From positions 1 to 64,000 of the forward strand of contig NZ_JAOZVR010000012.1 of the NCBI RefSeq assembly GCF_025869515.1: a stretch of DNA of 64,000 nt, given 5' to 3'. This document shows positions 48,194 to 56,762 of this stretch, piece by piece (within the stretch, counting starts at the first letter, position 1; each line of letters starts with the position of its first letter). The position numbers and the translations under genes were made by a program. The DNA comes from Ferrovibrio sp. (GTDB taxonomy: Bacteria > Pseudomonadota > Alphaproteobacteria > Ferrovibrionales > Ferrovibrionaceae). A model generated the notes under the pieces. It saw only the letters and a list, made by a program, of their open reading frames with translations. It searched no databases and was not told where the DNA came from.

Positions 48194-49198
48194 TTAGAGC
48201 TTGGCCATCGCCACCGCAGTATCGGACATGCGGTTGGAGAAGCCCCATTCGTTGTCGTACCATGACACCACGCGCACCAGATTGCCGTCCATCACCGTGG
48301 TCTGCTTCAGGTCGAAGGTCGAGCTGGCCGGATTGTGGTTGAAGTCGCTGGAGACCAGCGGCTGGTCGTTGACGTCGAGGATGCCCTTCAGCTTGCCGGC
48401 GGCAGCCTTCTTGACGGCATCGTTGATCTCTTCGACCGTGGTGTTCTTCTTGGCAATGAACTTGAAGTCGATCAGCGACACATTCGGGGTCGGCACGCGG
48501 ATCGACGAGCCGTCCAGCTTGCCCTTCAACGACGGCAGCACCAGGCCGACGGCCTTGGCGGCACCGGTGGTGGTCGGGATCATCGACAGCGCCGCGGCGC
48601 GGGCGCGGTAGAGATCCTTGTGCATGGTATCCAGCGTCGGCTGGTCGCCGGTATAGGCATGGATCGTGGTCATGTAGCCCTTCTCGATGCCGACGGCGGC
48701 ATCAAGCACATAGGCGACAGGGGCCAGGCAGTTGGTGGTGCACGACGCGTTCGAGACGATGGTGTGCTCGGGCTTCAGCTGGTCGTGGTTCACGCCGTAG
48801 ACGACGGTGAGGTCGGCATTGGTGGCGGGCGCAGAGACCAGCACCTTGCGGGCGCCGGCGGTCAGGTGCAGGGCGGCCTTTTCCTTGTCGGTGAAGATGC
48901 CGGTGCATTCCAGCGCGATGTCGACCTTCAGCTCCTTCCAGGGCAGCTTGGCGGGATCGCGCTCGGCCGTCACCTTCATGAAGCCGCGACCCACATCGAT
49001 CGCATCGCCCTTGGTTTCGACCTTGCCGTTGAAGCGGCCATGCACGCTGTCATAGCGGAACAGATGGGCGTTGGTCTCGACCGGGCCGAGATCGTTGATG
49101 CCGACGACTTCGATATCCGTGCGGCCGCTTTCGATGATGGCGCGCAGCACATTGCGGCCGATGCGGCCGAAACCGTTAATCGCAACCCGAACCGTCAT
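48194..49198 (-). CDS. gap: glyceraldehyde-3-phosphate dehydrogenase, type I
   Basis: NAD-dependent glycolytic enzyme, 334 residues. N-terminal Rossmann motif [15 protein letters not shown], catalytic Cys in [18 protein letters not shown], and [19 protein letters not shown] in the catalytic half. The ATG at 49198 has GGAG 8 nt upstream; the longer frame from 49258 is not family-like. It is first in the gap-pgk operon. Confidence 0.97.
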   Translation of the reverse strand: MTVRVAINGFGRIGRNVLRAIIESGRTDIEVVGINDLGPVETNAHLFRYDSVHGRFNGKVETKGDAIDVGRGFMKVTAERDPAKLPWKELKVDIALECTGIFTDKEKAALHLTAGARKVLVSAPATNADLTVVYGVNHDQLKPEHTIVSNASCTTNCLAPVAYVLDAAVGIEKGYMTTIHAYTGDQPTLDTMHKDLYRARAAALSMIPTTTGAAKAVGLVLPSLKGKLDGSSIRVPTPNVSLIDFKFIAKKNTTVEEINDAVKKAAAGKLKGILDVNDQPLVSSDFNHNPASSTFDLKQTTVMDGNLVRVVSWYDNEWGFSNRMSDTAVAMAKL

Positions 49199-49337
49199 TT
49201 TTTCATTCTCCGATGGGATGGCGTGACGGGCGGAAACCGGGCGGCGTAAACTGCCCATAACCGTCCTTTTTCGGGGCTGGGTTTAGCCCCTTTGTGGGTG
49301 AGTCGCAAGACGAGCACGGGGATATCACGGCCTCCGC

Positions 49338-50036
49338 TCAGGCCCCCTGCATCAGCCCGTAGGGGAAGGGGGTCCACCAGCCGGCTTTCAGGCCGGCGGC
49401 GCGCAGGCCGGCCCCGATCCATTCGTTGCAGGTGCGAAACGGGCTGTAACGCCCTGTTGCCTCATAGAAGACGTCGTCCAGGCTGAATCCCGGTTCTGGC
49501 AGGGGTTGCGGGCGGCCATCGCGCCCGGCGGCGAAGCCGGCCTGAATATACGCCGCCAGGGCGTGATATTGCAGGGCATCAACCTCCAGGCGCCGGACCG
49601 TGAGCTGGGGGTCGGCCAGGGCTCCTTCAGGCACCCGCATCACATGCATGGCCGCCGGGCCACGGCCCAACAGGGCGGCCATGGCCAGATCGGGCCGGAA
49701 ATCCACCGGGCGGCGGGTTGCCAGGTAAAAATCTCGGTCCCCCCAGCCGAAGGCGACATAATCGCCCTCGGCGATTCGCCCGGCCAGCGCGCTGTCACCC
49801 AGCCAGGCAGTCCAGTCGGTCTGGTCCTGTCCTGTCTGTTCCGGGCGAGCCGGCAGCGCGGCCCAGACATGCCAGCCGTTCGAGATCAGGTAAACGGGCA
49901 CCACCGGCTGCCCGGGCAGCGGCTGGCGGTGCGGGGCGGGTAGCAGGCCAAGTCCCAGTGCCGCCACGCCATACAGGGCGGGTATCGCAAGAAGGCCGAG
50001 AAGAAGGATCGCCAGCAGGCGACGGACGCTGCGCAT
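49338..50036 (-). CDS. DUF2459/TIGR02117 family protein
   Basis: A 232-residue protein with an N-terminal TM anchor (about 7-31). The body has the DUF2459 landmarks: YLISNGWHVWAALPARPEQT, DYVAFGWGDRDFYLATRRP, a variable middle, and C-terminal RTCNEWIGAGLRAAGLKAGW. The conserved His/Cys/Asn residues hint at a papain-like or related hydrolase fold, but no function is established. It stands divergent to the PagL gene, sharing a 178-bp promoter region. Confidence 0.82.
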   Translation of the reverse strand: MRSVRRLLAILLLGLLAIPALYGVAALGLGLLPAPHRQPLPGQPVVPVYLISNGWHVWAALPARPEQTGQDQTDWTAWLGDSALAGRIAEGDYVAFGWGDRDFYLATRRPVDFRPDLAMAALLGRGPAAMHVMRVPEGALADPQLTVRRLEVDALQYHALAAYIQAGFAAGRDGRPQPLPEPGFSLDDVFYEATGRYSPFRTCNEWIGAGLRAAGLKAGWWTPFPYGLMQGA

Positions 50037-50214
50037 GGAGCCCTTTCTTGACGGAAAAATGTGGCGAGAATGAAGCGCGGCAGCACCAAGAATGGCCGAA
50101 TCGGTCGATAAGCCCTTGGCGGTACAGCATCTCCTTGTTTAGTATCCTTTGCATACGATCTGTGGTGCAGAACAAGGGACCGGCAGGACCGGCCTTACAG
50201 GTTGGGGGGTAGTA

Positions 50215-50736
50215 ATGTTCCGTTTTTTGCCTCGTCTTGCGGCAGCTGCAGTTGCCGCTTGCCTGATGACCGCTGTCGCGCCGGCTGCGCAGGCACAGGA
50301 TAAAGGCGGCGTCGATCCGTCTTTCCTGGCCATTAGTGCGGGCTATCATGACATCGCCGACGATCACGACGCCTTCGAAGGTCGTGTCGAATATCGCCAC
50401 GGCGAGAAGTTCTGGATATTCAAGCCGGTGGTCGGTGTGCTCGCAACGAGTGACGAAGCGGTCATGGGCTACGCCGGCGTGCTGGTCGACATCTATTTCG
50501 GTCGCCGCTGGGTGCTGACCCCGGCCTTCACGCCGGGCCTGTATCGCAAGGGCGATGGCAAGGACCTGGGCGGCACGATCGAATTCAAATCGCAGATCGA
50601 ACTCAGCTACCGCTTCGACAACCGGTCGCGCCTGGGAGTCGGCATCAGCCATATCTCCAATGCCAGCATCTATGACAGCAATCCCGGTACCGAGACGGTC
50701 TTCCTGACCTACACCCTGCCGCTCGGCGGACGGTAA
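50215..50736 (+). CDS. pagL: lipid A 3-O-deacylase PagL-like
   Basis: Outer-membrane beta-barrel esterase that removes the 3-O acyl chain of lipid A. The 173-residue product has a signal peptide (about 1-27). The active-site triad is clear: His146 and Ser148 in GISHISNASIY and Glu160 in NPGTE, with the same spacing as His126/Ser128/Glu140 of Pseudomonas PagL. ATG 50215 has GGGGGG 5 nt upstream. Such enzymes modulate LPS recognition and envelope properties. It is a single gene. Confidence 0.88.
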   Translation: MFRFLPRLAAAAVAACLMTAVAPAAQAQDKGGVDPSFLAISAGYHDIADDHDAFEGRVEYRHGEKFWIFKPVVGVLATSDEAVMGYAGVLVDIYFGRRWVLTPAFTPGLYRKGDGKDLGGTIEFKSQIELSYRFDNRSRLGVGISHISNASIYDSNPGTETVFLTYTLPLGGR

Positions 50737-50954
50737 CCGCTGCGGCATGACGGGGTGCCGGCGGACAGGCGTTCGCCGCGAGTCCGTTGTGCCGCGGCTT
50801 TTCTGATCGGCGTGACACGTCGGCGTGCCCAGTTTCGCGCTCTCGCCCCGGCGGCCATGCTCGCGTAGGTCGCCTGCATGCGAAGCCCAGTATCTGGCAG
50901 TCGTGACATCATGTGCATGCCGACGCTGAGCCTGGTGGTGCGTAGCGCCGATAT

Positions 50955-51836
50955 TCAGAATCCGAAACCGCCCGGATCCAGGCCGACTTGCTGCCAGATT
51001 CCGGCAGGCGTGATGCCGGCAGCACGCAGATCGCGCAGCGCCGGCGCATTCCTGCGTTTGGCCAGCCGCTCGCCGCTGTCAGTCAGCAGCAGCCGGTGAT
51101 GCGCATAGGCCGGTGCCGGCCAGTCGAACAGTGCCTGGAGCAGGCGATGCAGATGCGTGGCGCCAAACAGGTCATTGCCGCGGGTGACCAGCGTAATGCC
51201 CTGCAGCGCATCGTCGTGGCATACGCAGAGATGATAACTGGCCGGAATCTCCTTGCGCGCCAGCACCACGTCACCGAAGCCCTGCGCCAGCAGCTCGGGC
51301 ATTACCGATTGTGCGCCGGCCTCCTCGTCATGCCAGCGTAGCGGCCAGTTTCCGGTATGCCGGCACGCGGCAGCGATATCGAGGCGCAGCGCATAGGCCT
51401 CGCCCGCCGCGATACGCTCCGCACGTTCGGTCGCGCCAAGATGCCGGCAGGTGCCGGGATAGACCGCGCCCTCGAAACCATGGGGCGCATGACCGGCGGC
51501 AGCGATCTCGGCCTGGATTTGCTTGCGGGTGCAGAAGCAGGGATAGAGCAGGCCGCGCTGGCGTAAGGAGTCGAGTGCTGCAGCGTATTCAGCGAAATGC
51601 TGCGACTGCCGGCGCACCGGCTGCTCCCAGCTGAGGCCCAGCCAGGCAAAATCCTCAAGGATCGCTGCCGCGAATTCCGGCCGGCAACGGGTGATGTCGA
51701 TATCCTCGATGCGCAGCAGGAAGCGCCCGCCGGCCTGCCGGGCGCGCAGGAAGGCGATGCCGGCGGCATAGGCATGGCCGGCATGCAGGTAGCCCGTCGG
51801 GCTTGGCGCGCAGCGCGTAACGATGTCAGACTGCAT
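50955..51836 (-). CDS. gluQ: glutamyl-Q tRNA(Asp) synthetase
   Basis: GluRS-like paralogue (293 residues) that attaches glutamate to queuosine of tRNA(Asp). It has only the catalytic part of GluRS: HIGH-like YLHAGHA near the N-terminus (APSPTGYLHAGHAYA), a zinc site CFC ... YPGTC, VTRGNDLFGATHLHRLLQAL and a KMSKS-like RLAKRRNA. The anticodon-binding domain is missing, as expected. It is divergent to the AlkA-like gene with a 23-bp gap. Confidence 0.93.
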   Translation of the reverse strand: MQSDIVTRCAPSPTGYLHAGHAYAAGIAFLRARQAGGRFLLRIEDIDITRCRPEFAAAILEDFAWLGLSWEQPVRRQSQHFAEYAAALDSLRQRGLLYPCFCTRKQIQAEIAAAGHAPHGFEGAVYPGTCRHLGATERAERIAAGEAYALRLDIAAACRHTGNWPLRWHDEEAGAQSVMPELLAQGFGDVVLARKEIPASYHLCVCHDDALQGITLVTRGNDLFGATHLHRLLQALFDWPAPAYAHHRLLLTDSGERLAKRRNAPALRDLRAAGITPAGIWQQVGLDPGGFGF

Positions 51837-51859
51837 GGGCGATTCTCATTCTGCAGCTT

Positions 51860-52570
51860 ATGGCAAATCTCCTACCCGTCGCAAAGCCCGACTCCCGCAA
51901 GCGCACCAAGGTGGCGCTGGAGCAGCTCTGCGCCCACGAGCCGCGCTTCGCCGAGGCTTTTGCCGCCGTTGGCTTCATTGCCGATCGCCGCCGGCCGGCC
52001 GATTTCGCCAATCTGTGCCGCATCGTGATCGAGCAGCAGATTTCCGTGGCCGCCGCCGCCACCATCTGGGGCCGGCTGGAAGCCGCCGTGCAGGGCCGTG
52101 CCAACGGCGTCTTCAGCCCGGAGCGGGTGCTGAAACTGAGCGAGGCGCGCCTGCGCGCCTGCGGCCTCAGCGGCCCGAAGGTGCGCTATGTGCGCAACAT
52201 GGCACAAGCGGCGAAAAGCGGAGCCATCGACTTCGCCCTGCTGCCACAGCTCGAAGACCATGCAGCCATGGCCATGCTGACCGAGGTGAAGGGCATCGGC
52301 CGCTGGACGGCGGAAATCTTCCTGATGTTCGCGCTCGACCGCGAGGATATCTGGCCGGCGCATGATGTGGCGCTGCAGGAAGCCGTGAAACGGCTGTTCG
52401 GGCTGAAAGCGCGGCCCGATGTGAAGAAGATGGACCGCATGGCGGAAAACTGGCGGCCGCATCGCGGCGTCGCGGCCAGGCTGCTGTGGCGCTATTATGC
52501 CGTGACGGCCAAGCGCCTCACCACCGATCACATCGACAAGGCTGCGTCTGCCAAGAAAGCATCCGCATGA
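51860..52570 (+). CDS. DNA-3-methyladenine glycosylase II (AlkA-like)
   Basis: Base-excision glycosylase with an HhH-GPD fold, 236 residues. The segment RIVIEQQISVAAAATIWGRL, the hairpin-helix-hairpin LTEVKGIGRWTAEIFLMFAL, and the catalytic Asp169 in WPAHDVALQEAV are clear. It lacks the N-terminal domain of E. coli AlkA, like many alphaproteobacterial members. It removes alkylated purines from DNA. It is translationally coupled to the following esterase by an ATGA overlap. Confidence 0.9.
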   Translation: MANLLPVAKPDSRKRTKVALEQLCAHEPRFAEAFAAVGFIADRRRPADFANLCRIVIEQQISVAAAATIWGRLEAAVQGRANGVFSPERVLKLSEARLRACGLSGPKVRYVRNMAQAAKSGAIDFALLPQLEDHAAMAMLTEVKGIGRWTAEIFLMFALDREDIWPAHDVALQEAVKRLFGLKARPDVKKMDRMAENWRPHRGVAARLLWRYYAVTAKRLTTDHIDKAASAKKASA

Positions 52571-53274
52571 GCATCGACGGTCCTCGTCTGGCGCCTCTCA
52601 AAGGCCCCGCCCGTAAGCTGGTCGTGCTGGTCCATGGCTATGGTGCCGATGGCGATGACCTGATCGAGTTGGGGGCGCAGTGGCGCAACGTATTGCCCGA
52701 CGCCGCCTTCGCGGCACCGCATGCACCGGCGATGATTCCGGGATTTCCGCCTGGCATGGCAGGCGGCCGGCAGTGGTTTGCGCTCGATGCCTACGATCCG
52801 AACCTGCTGCGCCGCGACCCGCATCAGACTGCGGCGATCTACGCCACCATGCAGCGCGCGGCCGAACAGGTGGCGCCGGCGCTTGAGCAGTTTCTGGATG
52901 CCGAGTTGAAACGGTACAATCTTGACCCCGGTGATCTGGCGCTGGTGGGATTCAGCCAGGGCACCATGATGGCACTGCATATCGGCCTGCGCCGTGATCC
53001 GGCACCGGCCGCCATCCTGGGATATTCCGGGGCGCTGCTGGGCGGTGCGGGGCTGGAAAAGCAGATTCGCAGCCGACCGCCGATCCTGCTGATCCATGGC
53101 GATGCTGACGAGATTGTGCCGATCGAGGCCATGCATGCGGCGCTGAATGCACTGAACGCTGCCGGATGTCCGGCCCGGTTCCATGTCAGCCGTGGGCTCG
53201 GCCATGGCATCGACGGCCAGGGCCTCAGCCTCGGCGGTGCCTTCCTCGCCGAATCCTTTGCCCGCCCTAGATGA
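52567..53274 (+). CDS. carboxylesterase/phospholipase family alpha/beta hydrolase
   Basis: A 235-residue esterase of the YpfH/lysophospholipase group. The oxyanion segment is VVLVHGYGADGDDLIELGAQ, the nucleophile is Ser130 in GFSQGTMMAL, the acid Asp is in LIHGDADEIVPIEAM and the catalytic His in GLGHGID. The ATG at 52567 overlaps the glycosylase stop by 4 bp; the longer frame would lie within that gene. Substrate unknown. Confidence 0.9.
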   Translation: MSIDGPRLAPLKGPARKLVVLVHGYGADGDDLIELGAQWRNVLPDAAFAAPHAPAMIPGFPPGMAGGRQWFALDAYDPNLLRRDPHQTAAIYATMQRAAEQVAPALEQFLDAELKRYNLDPGDLALVGFSQGTMMALHIGLRRDPAPAAILGYSGALLGGAGLEKQIRSRPPILLIHGDADEIVPIEAMHAALNALNAAGCPARFHVSRGLGHGIDGQGLSLGGAFLAESFARPR

Positions 53275-53389
53275 GAGTGGGGTGATGCCTTGTGGACAAC
53301 CCGTCCGGCTTACAAAATAAGGTAGTTGTCATGATGCGGTAACCCCGCATATGGTAAGGGCAATACGGCGTTTCGGAACTGGGGAAGCA

Positions 53390-53935
53390 ATGAACCCTGA
53401 GAGTTGCCCGGCGTTGGTTTTGAATGCGGATTACCAGCCGCTGTCTTATTTCCCGCTTTCGGTCTGGCCGTGGCAGGAAGTGGTCAAAGCGGTCTGCATG
53501 GATCGTGTCACGATCCTCTCCGAATACGATCAGGAAATTCACTCGCCCAGCATGCGCATGCGCCTGCCCAGCGTGGTGGCACTCAAGCGCTATATCGCTC
53601 CGGCCCGGCGGCCGGCCTTCACCCGGTTCAACCTGTTTCTGCGCGACCGTTTCTCCTGCCAGTATTGTGGCAGCCGGCATGAACTGACTTTCGACCATGT
53701 GATCCCGCGCTCGCGCGGCGGGCTGACGCGCTGGGACAATGTGGTGGCCGCCTGTGCGCCCTGCAATCTGACCAAGGGCGGGCGCATGCCCAACGACTGC
53801 CACATGCATCCGCGCATTCGCCCGCATATGCCGACCGTGCAGGAGTTGCAGCTGAACGGGCGGGCCTTCCCGCCCAATTTTTTGCACGAGAGCTGGCGCG
53901 ACTTTCTTTACTGGGACAGCGAGCTGGAGCCGTAA
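53390..53935 (+). CDS. HNH endonuclease family protein
   Basis: A 181-residue protein with an HNH fold of the common alphaproteobacterial housekeeping type. The N-terminal part (ALVLNADYQPLSYFPLSVWP, then WQEVVKAVCMDR) is followed by the HNH zinc/metal core: FSCQYCGSRHELTFDHVIPR, SRGGLTRWDNVVAACAPCNL and TKGGRM. The two CxxC pairs bind zinc, and the His in FDHV is catalytic. Such genes are chromosomal and not tied to restriction or phage. ATG 53390 is used, with GGGGA upstream. Confidence 0.9.
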   Translation: MNPESCPALVLNADYQPLSYFPLSVWPWQEVVKAVCMDRVTILSEYDQEIHSPSMRMRLPSVVALKRYIAPARRPAFTRFNLFLRDRFSCQYCGSRHELTFDHVIPRSRGGLTRWDNVVAACAPCNLTKGGRMPNDCHMHPRIRPHMPTVQELQLNGRAFPPNFLHESWRDFLYWDSELEP

Positions 53936-53949
53936 GGCGCGGCAGCCTG

Positions 53950-54507
53950 CTAAACGCGTTCGGACAGCCAGATGGCGCTGCGCGTAATCGCCTTGATGCC
54001 TTTCGACAGCAGAGCGTAGCCCGGGGCTTCGGCGGCACCCTCGGCACGTGCCGTGTCGCGGTGGTTCACTTCATCGGCGCGGAACTGCTCGATGGTGGCG
54101 CGCAGCTCAGGCTCGGCATCGCCCAGCTTCTCCACCTGTCGTCCATAATGCTGGTCGATCACTTCCTCGACCGCTTCGGTGCAGGCCATCGCCGCCTTCT
54201 CGCCCAGTAGCGCGCTGGCGGCACCGAGCGCGAAGCCACCGACATGCCACAGCGGCGAAAGCAGGGTGGGACGCACGCGGCGCTGCGGCAGCAGGCGGTC
54301 GAAGGCATCCAGATGCGCCTGCTCCTGCTCCAGCATATGGCGGATGGTCGGCGTCGACGGCGCCTTTTTCAGCACCGCGAGCTGGCCCTCATAGATGCGC
54401 TTGGCGCCGTATTCGCCGGCATGGTCGACGCGCAGGATGCGTTCCAGCAGGGCGCGCGGATCGGGATCGCCCGCCAGGCGTCGCTTTTCCATCCCCGGCT
54501 TGTGCAT
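53950..54507 (-). CDS. coq7: demethoxyubiquinone hydroxylase Coq7
   Basis: Di-iron hydroxylase of ubiquinone synthesis, 185 residues. Iron ligands fall in ILRVDHAGEYGAKRIYEGQL, EQEQAHLDAFDRLLP, EAVEEVIDQHYGRQVEKL and RADEVNHRDTARAEG. A hydrophobic LWHVGGFALGAASALLG segment suits membrane association. ATG 54507 has AAGGAGG 6 nt upstream and touches the DsbB stop (TGATG); ATG 54510 is the alternative. It is last in the yqaA-dsbB-coq7 operon. Confidence 0.95.
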   Translation of the reverse strand: MHKPGMEKRRLAGDPDPRALLERILRVDHAGEYGAKRIYEGQLAVLKKAPSTPTIRHMLEQEQAHLDAFDRLLPQRRVRPTLLSPLWHVGGFALGAASALLGEKAAMACTEAVEEVIDQHYGRQVEKLGDAEPELRATIEQFRADEVNHRDTARAEGAAEAPGYALLSKGIKAITRSAIWLSERV

Positions 54508-54998
54508 CATTGGCCTCCTTTTGCCCGGTGGGCCGCCATCAGGGCAAAGCCGGCCAGCACAGCCGACCACAGCGCATTCCAGCCGGCCATGGAAAGGCCG
54601 AGCACGCGAATGGCGGCTTCGTCGCAGCGCACCACCGGCGCGGCCATCAGCTGCGCCCGCAGGTCTTCCAGCGTAGTGGCGGTCGGGCCGCCGCCGCAAC
54701 TGGTCAGTCCCGGCCACCATTTCCACTCAACGCCGGCATGGAATACGCCGATGCCGCCGGTGACAACGAAGCTTAATGCAGCGAGCACCAGCAAGGGGGC
54801 ACGCAAGCGTGGCAGCGCCAGGGCAGCAAGGCCGAACAGGATGGCGGCACCATAGGGCCAGCGTTGCCACAGGCAGAGTTCGCAGGGCGCCAGGCCGAAG
54901 CCGTATTGCGACACAAAAACCAGGCCGAGCGTAAAAACCGCCAGTGCGGCAATGCTGAGGCCGGAGCGGCGGGGATCGAGCAGCGGGTCAAGGATCAT
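54507..54998 (-). CDS. dsbB: disulfide bond formation protein DsbB
   Basis: Inner-membrane quinone-linked oxidase that reoxidises DsbA, 163 residues with four TM helices. The first redox pair is Cys39/Cys42 in APCELCLWQRWPYGA, followed by the second pair Cys101 (GLTSCGGG) and Cys125 (VVRCDEAA). The WQRWPY motif is typical. No dsbA gene is in the window. It lies 9 bp after yqaA and overlaps coq7; both oxidise through quinone. Confidence 0.93.
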   Translation of the reverse strand: MILDPLLDPRRSGLSIAALAVFTLGLVFVSQYGFGLAPCELCLWQRWPYGAAILFGLAALALPRLRAPLLVLAALSFVVTGGIGVFHAGVEWKWWPGLTSCGGGPTATTLEDLRAQLMAAPVVRCDEAAIRVLGLSMAGWNALWSAVLAGFALMAAHRAKGGQ

Positions 54999-55007
54999 GG
55001 CGTTCAG

Positions 55008-55589
55008 TCAGAAAGCATAGCGCACGACGACAAAACCGCCAATCAGCGCAATCAGGAAGATCCAGCCCAAAATAGTGAGTCGCTTTTCGATGAAGTCCTG
55101 GATCGGCGCGCCATAGGCGCGCAGCAGACCGGCCAGCAGGAAAAAGCGCAGGCCGCGTGTGGTGATCGAGGCGATAATGAAAACCGCCAGGCTGAAATGC
55201 GCGGCCCCGCTGGCGATGGTGACGATTTTGTAGGGGATCGGCGTCAGGCCCTTGATCAGGATGATCCACACGCCCCATTCGGCATAGGCGTCTTCGAAGG
55301 CCTGCCATTTCTCGCCATAGCCATAGAGATCGATCACCCAGCGGCCGAGCGTTTCCAGCAGGAAATAGCCGATGGCATAGCCGAACAGGCCGCCGATCAC
55401 CGAGGCGATGGTGCAGATCGCCGCATAGCGGAAGGCCCGGCTGCGATCGGCCAGGCACATCGGAATCAGCATCACATCCGGCGGAATCGGAAAGACCGAG
55501 CTTTCCAGGAAGGACACGACGGCCAGTGCGCGATCGGCATGGGGGCGCGCGGCCTGGCGCATGGTCCAGTCGTAAAGGGCACGAAACAC
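55008..55589 (-). CDS. YqaA family (DedA/VTT-like) membrane protein
   Basis: A 193-residue inner-membrane protein of the VTT/DedA-related YqaA group. It has FLESSVFPIPPDVMLIPMCL, then GGLFGYAIGYFLLETLGRW, LIKGLTPIPYKIVTIASGAA and several C-terminal helices. DedA-type proteins are linked to phospholipid movement and membrane homeostasis. It heads the operon with dsbB and coq7. Confidence 0.92.
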   Translation of the reverse strand: MFRALYDWTMRQAARPHADRALAVVSFLESSVFPIPPDVMLIPMCLADRSRAFRYAAICTIASVIGGLFGYAIGYFLLETLGRWVIDLYGYGEKWQAFEDAYAEWGVWIILIKGLTPIPYKIVTIASGAAHFSLAVFIIASITTRGLRFFLLAGLLRAYGAPIQDFIEKRLTILGWIFLIALIGGFVVVRYAF

Positions 55590-55737
55590 GGGCGGAAGGC
55601 TCCAGCAGGCGTCTGGCGAGGCAGGCCTCGTGTATGCCGGAGCCGGCCCGGCTTGTCCATGCGCCCCATGGCCGCGGGTATGACAAAGGCGTGTTTCTCC
55701 GCCGTTTCCCGCCCGCGAGTTCGCGCCGGGCTGGGCG

Positions 55738-55765
55738 TTGATTCAGGCCCGACCTTGGGTAATAT
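55738..55765 (+). promoter_or_regulatory. promoter of tRNA-Leu
   Basis: TTGATT (55738-55743), 16-bp spacer, TAATAT (55760-55765), about 30 bp before the tRNA. Each hexamer matches the sigma-70 consensus at 4 of 6 positions. Confidence 0.5.
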
Positions 55766-55794
55766 CCGCCCCGGCTGCGCGCCGGTGATACCGG

Positions 55795-55881
55795 GCCCCA
55801 GTGGTGAAATTGGTAGACGCGACAGACTCAAAATCTGTTGTCCGCAAGGGCGTGCTGGTTCAAGTCCGGCCTGGGGCACCA
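55795..55881 (+). tRNA. tRNA-Leu (anticodon CAA)
   Basis: An 87-nt class II tRNA. Acceptor stem GCCCCAG/CTGGGGC pairs fully, with encoded CCA at 55879-55881. The anticodon stem ACAGA/TCTGT carries the loop CTCAAAA (anticodon CAA, reads UUG). The long variable arm TGTCCGCAAGGGCG and T-loop GTTCAAGTC are typical of leucine tRNAs. No integrase or direct repeat suggests use as an attachment site. Confidence 0.95.
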
Positions 55882-55931
55882 CCACCTCGCAAGCGATATC
55901 ACTTCGCAAGCAATATGACGCTGCCGACATG

Positions 55932-55967
55932 AAAAAGCCGGACACCCGCAAGGATGTCCGGCTTTTT
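55932..55967. terminator. terminator after tRNA-Leu (bidirectional)
   Basis: A 13-bp perfect stem (AAAAAGCCGGACA/TGTCCGGCTTTTT, 10-nt loop). It ends the tRNA transcript on the plus strand and serves the csbD gene on the minus strand. Confidence 0.88.
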
Positions 55968-55984
55968 CATTTAGAATGGCGATG

Positions 55985-56170
55985 TCAGTGCTTCTTTACT
56001 GCATCGCGCACGGCATCCTTGGCGCCGCCCACGGCATTCTGGATCTTGCCCTCGACCTTGTCGGCACGGCCCTCGGTTTCCAGCTTGGCATCGCCGGTGA
56101 GTTTGCCGGCGGCTTCCTTGAGGCTGCCCTTGACCTGCTTGGCACTGCCTTCGATGCGATCCTTGTCCAT
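55985..56170 (-). CDS. CsbD family stress protein
   Basis: A 61-residue CsbD protein, MDKDRIEGSAKQVKGSLKEA then AGKLTGDAKLETEGRADKVE, with the KG/GK-rich repeat pattern. CsbD proteins are general-stress proteins of unknown biochemical role. ATG 56170 has AGGAG 6 nt upstream; ATG 56173 is too close to it. Upstream lies a perfect EcfG-type promoter (56204-56228), so it is likely part of the general stress response. Confidence 0.93.
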   Translation of the reverse strand: MDKDRIEGSAKQVKGSLKEAAGKLTGDAKLETEGRADKVEGKIQNAVGGAKDAVRDAVKKH

Positions 56171-56203
56171 CATGCGCTCCTGTCCGTTGGTTGACGTATA
56201 CAG

Positions 56204-56228
56204 AACGCTATGCGGCCTATGTCGTTCC
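56204..56228 (-). promoter_or_regulatory. EcfG-type general stress promoter of csbD
   Basis: On the minus strand GGAAC (56228-56224), 16-nt spacer, CGTT (56207-56204). This fits the alphaproteobacterial GGAAC-N16/17-CGTT consensus exactly and lies 34 bp before the csbD start. Confidence 0.65.
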
Positions 56229-56307
56229 GGACAAAATGCCGCAGTGTCGCAAGCACCGTTTTCCGCCGTTTGTCAAACGCGGCTTAGCTTCCTGCAGCTC
56301 TGTTTTC

Positions 56308-56331
56308 GGAACACACCGGAAGCGAAAGGTT
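56308..56331 (+). promoter_or_regulatory. possible EcfG-type promoter of the HPF/RaiA gene
   Basis: GGAAC (56308-56312), then 15 nt, then GGTT (56328-56331). The spacing is one short and the -10 imperfect. It is 34 bp before the gene, and the divergent partner has a perfect site. Confidence 0.35.
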
Positions 56332-56364
56332 ATAAAATGCATCCAAAGCAGAAGGAGATGTCAT

Positions 56365-56751
56365 ATGGCACAGACCGGTATGGATCGGCCGTTACAGATC
56401 GTCTTTCGCAACATGGAAAGCTCGCCTGCACTCGACGCCGCGATCCGGCAGCGGGTCGAGCGCCTGCGGCAGCAGGCCCATATCACTGGCTGCCGCGTGG
56501 TTGCCGAAATTCCGCATCGCAGTGCCGGGGGCGCCAAACCGCCATTGGCAATTTCGGTCGAGCTTGAATTGCGTGGCCGGCCGGCCATTGTGGTGAAGGA
56601 CAGCGAAACCCGCCGCGAGGCGAAGGGCGACCAGCTTGCGGTGGTGACGCATGTGTTCGAAGCTGTCGAGCGTCAGCTGCGCGAGGCACATGGCGGTCGC
56701 AAGGGGGCCGCGCGACAGCTGGCGGAGGATGGTTCGATTTCTCTCGGCTGA
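56365..56751 (+). CDS. HPF/RaiA family ribosome-associated protein
   Basis: A 128-residue protein of the HPF/RaiA (sigma-54 modulation) family, which binds the 30S decoding centre in slow growth. It has LQIVFRNMESSPALDAAIRQ, RVERLRQQAHITGCRVVAEI and DQLAVVTHVFEAVERQLREA. It is short and lacks the C-terminal dimerisation domain of long HPF. ATG 56365 has AAGGAG 7 nt upstream. It is divergent to csbD and may be stress-induced. Confidence 0.85.
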   Translation: MAQTGMDRPLQIVFRNMESSPALDAAIRQRVERLRQQAHITGCRVVAEIPHRSAGGAKPPLAISVELELRGRPAIVVKDSETRREAKGDQLAVVTHVFEAVERQLREAHGGRKGAARQLAEDGSISLG

Positions 56752-56762
56752 CGCTTGCTGCT

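Noticed and set aside
49273-49290. Terminator near the gap gene (GGGGCT/AGCCCC)
   Set aside because: Short stem with only TTT after it on the plus strand, where no gene ends. More likely part of the gap leader.
50737-50954. 69-residue minus-strand frame (50709-50918)
   Set aside because: No ribosome binding site or domain, and Arg/Ala-rich composition typical of random frames in GC-rich DNA.
53390-53935. HNH nuclease as part of a restriction or toxin system
   Set aside because: The sequence is the common chromosomal alphaproteobacterial HNH protein, with no methylase, immunity or phage genes around it.
55795-55881. tRNA-Leu as an integration site for a mobile element
   Set aside because: No integrase, no direct repeat of the tRNA 3' end and no base-composition shift is seen nearby.
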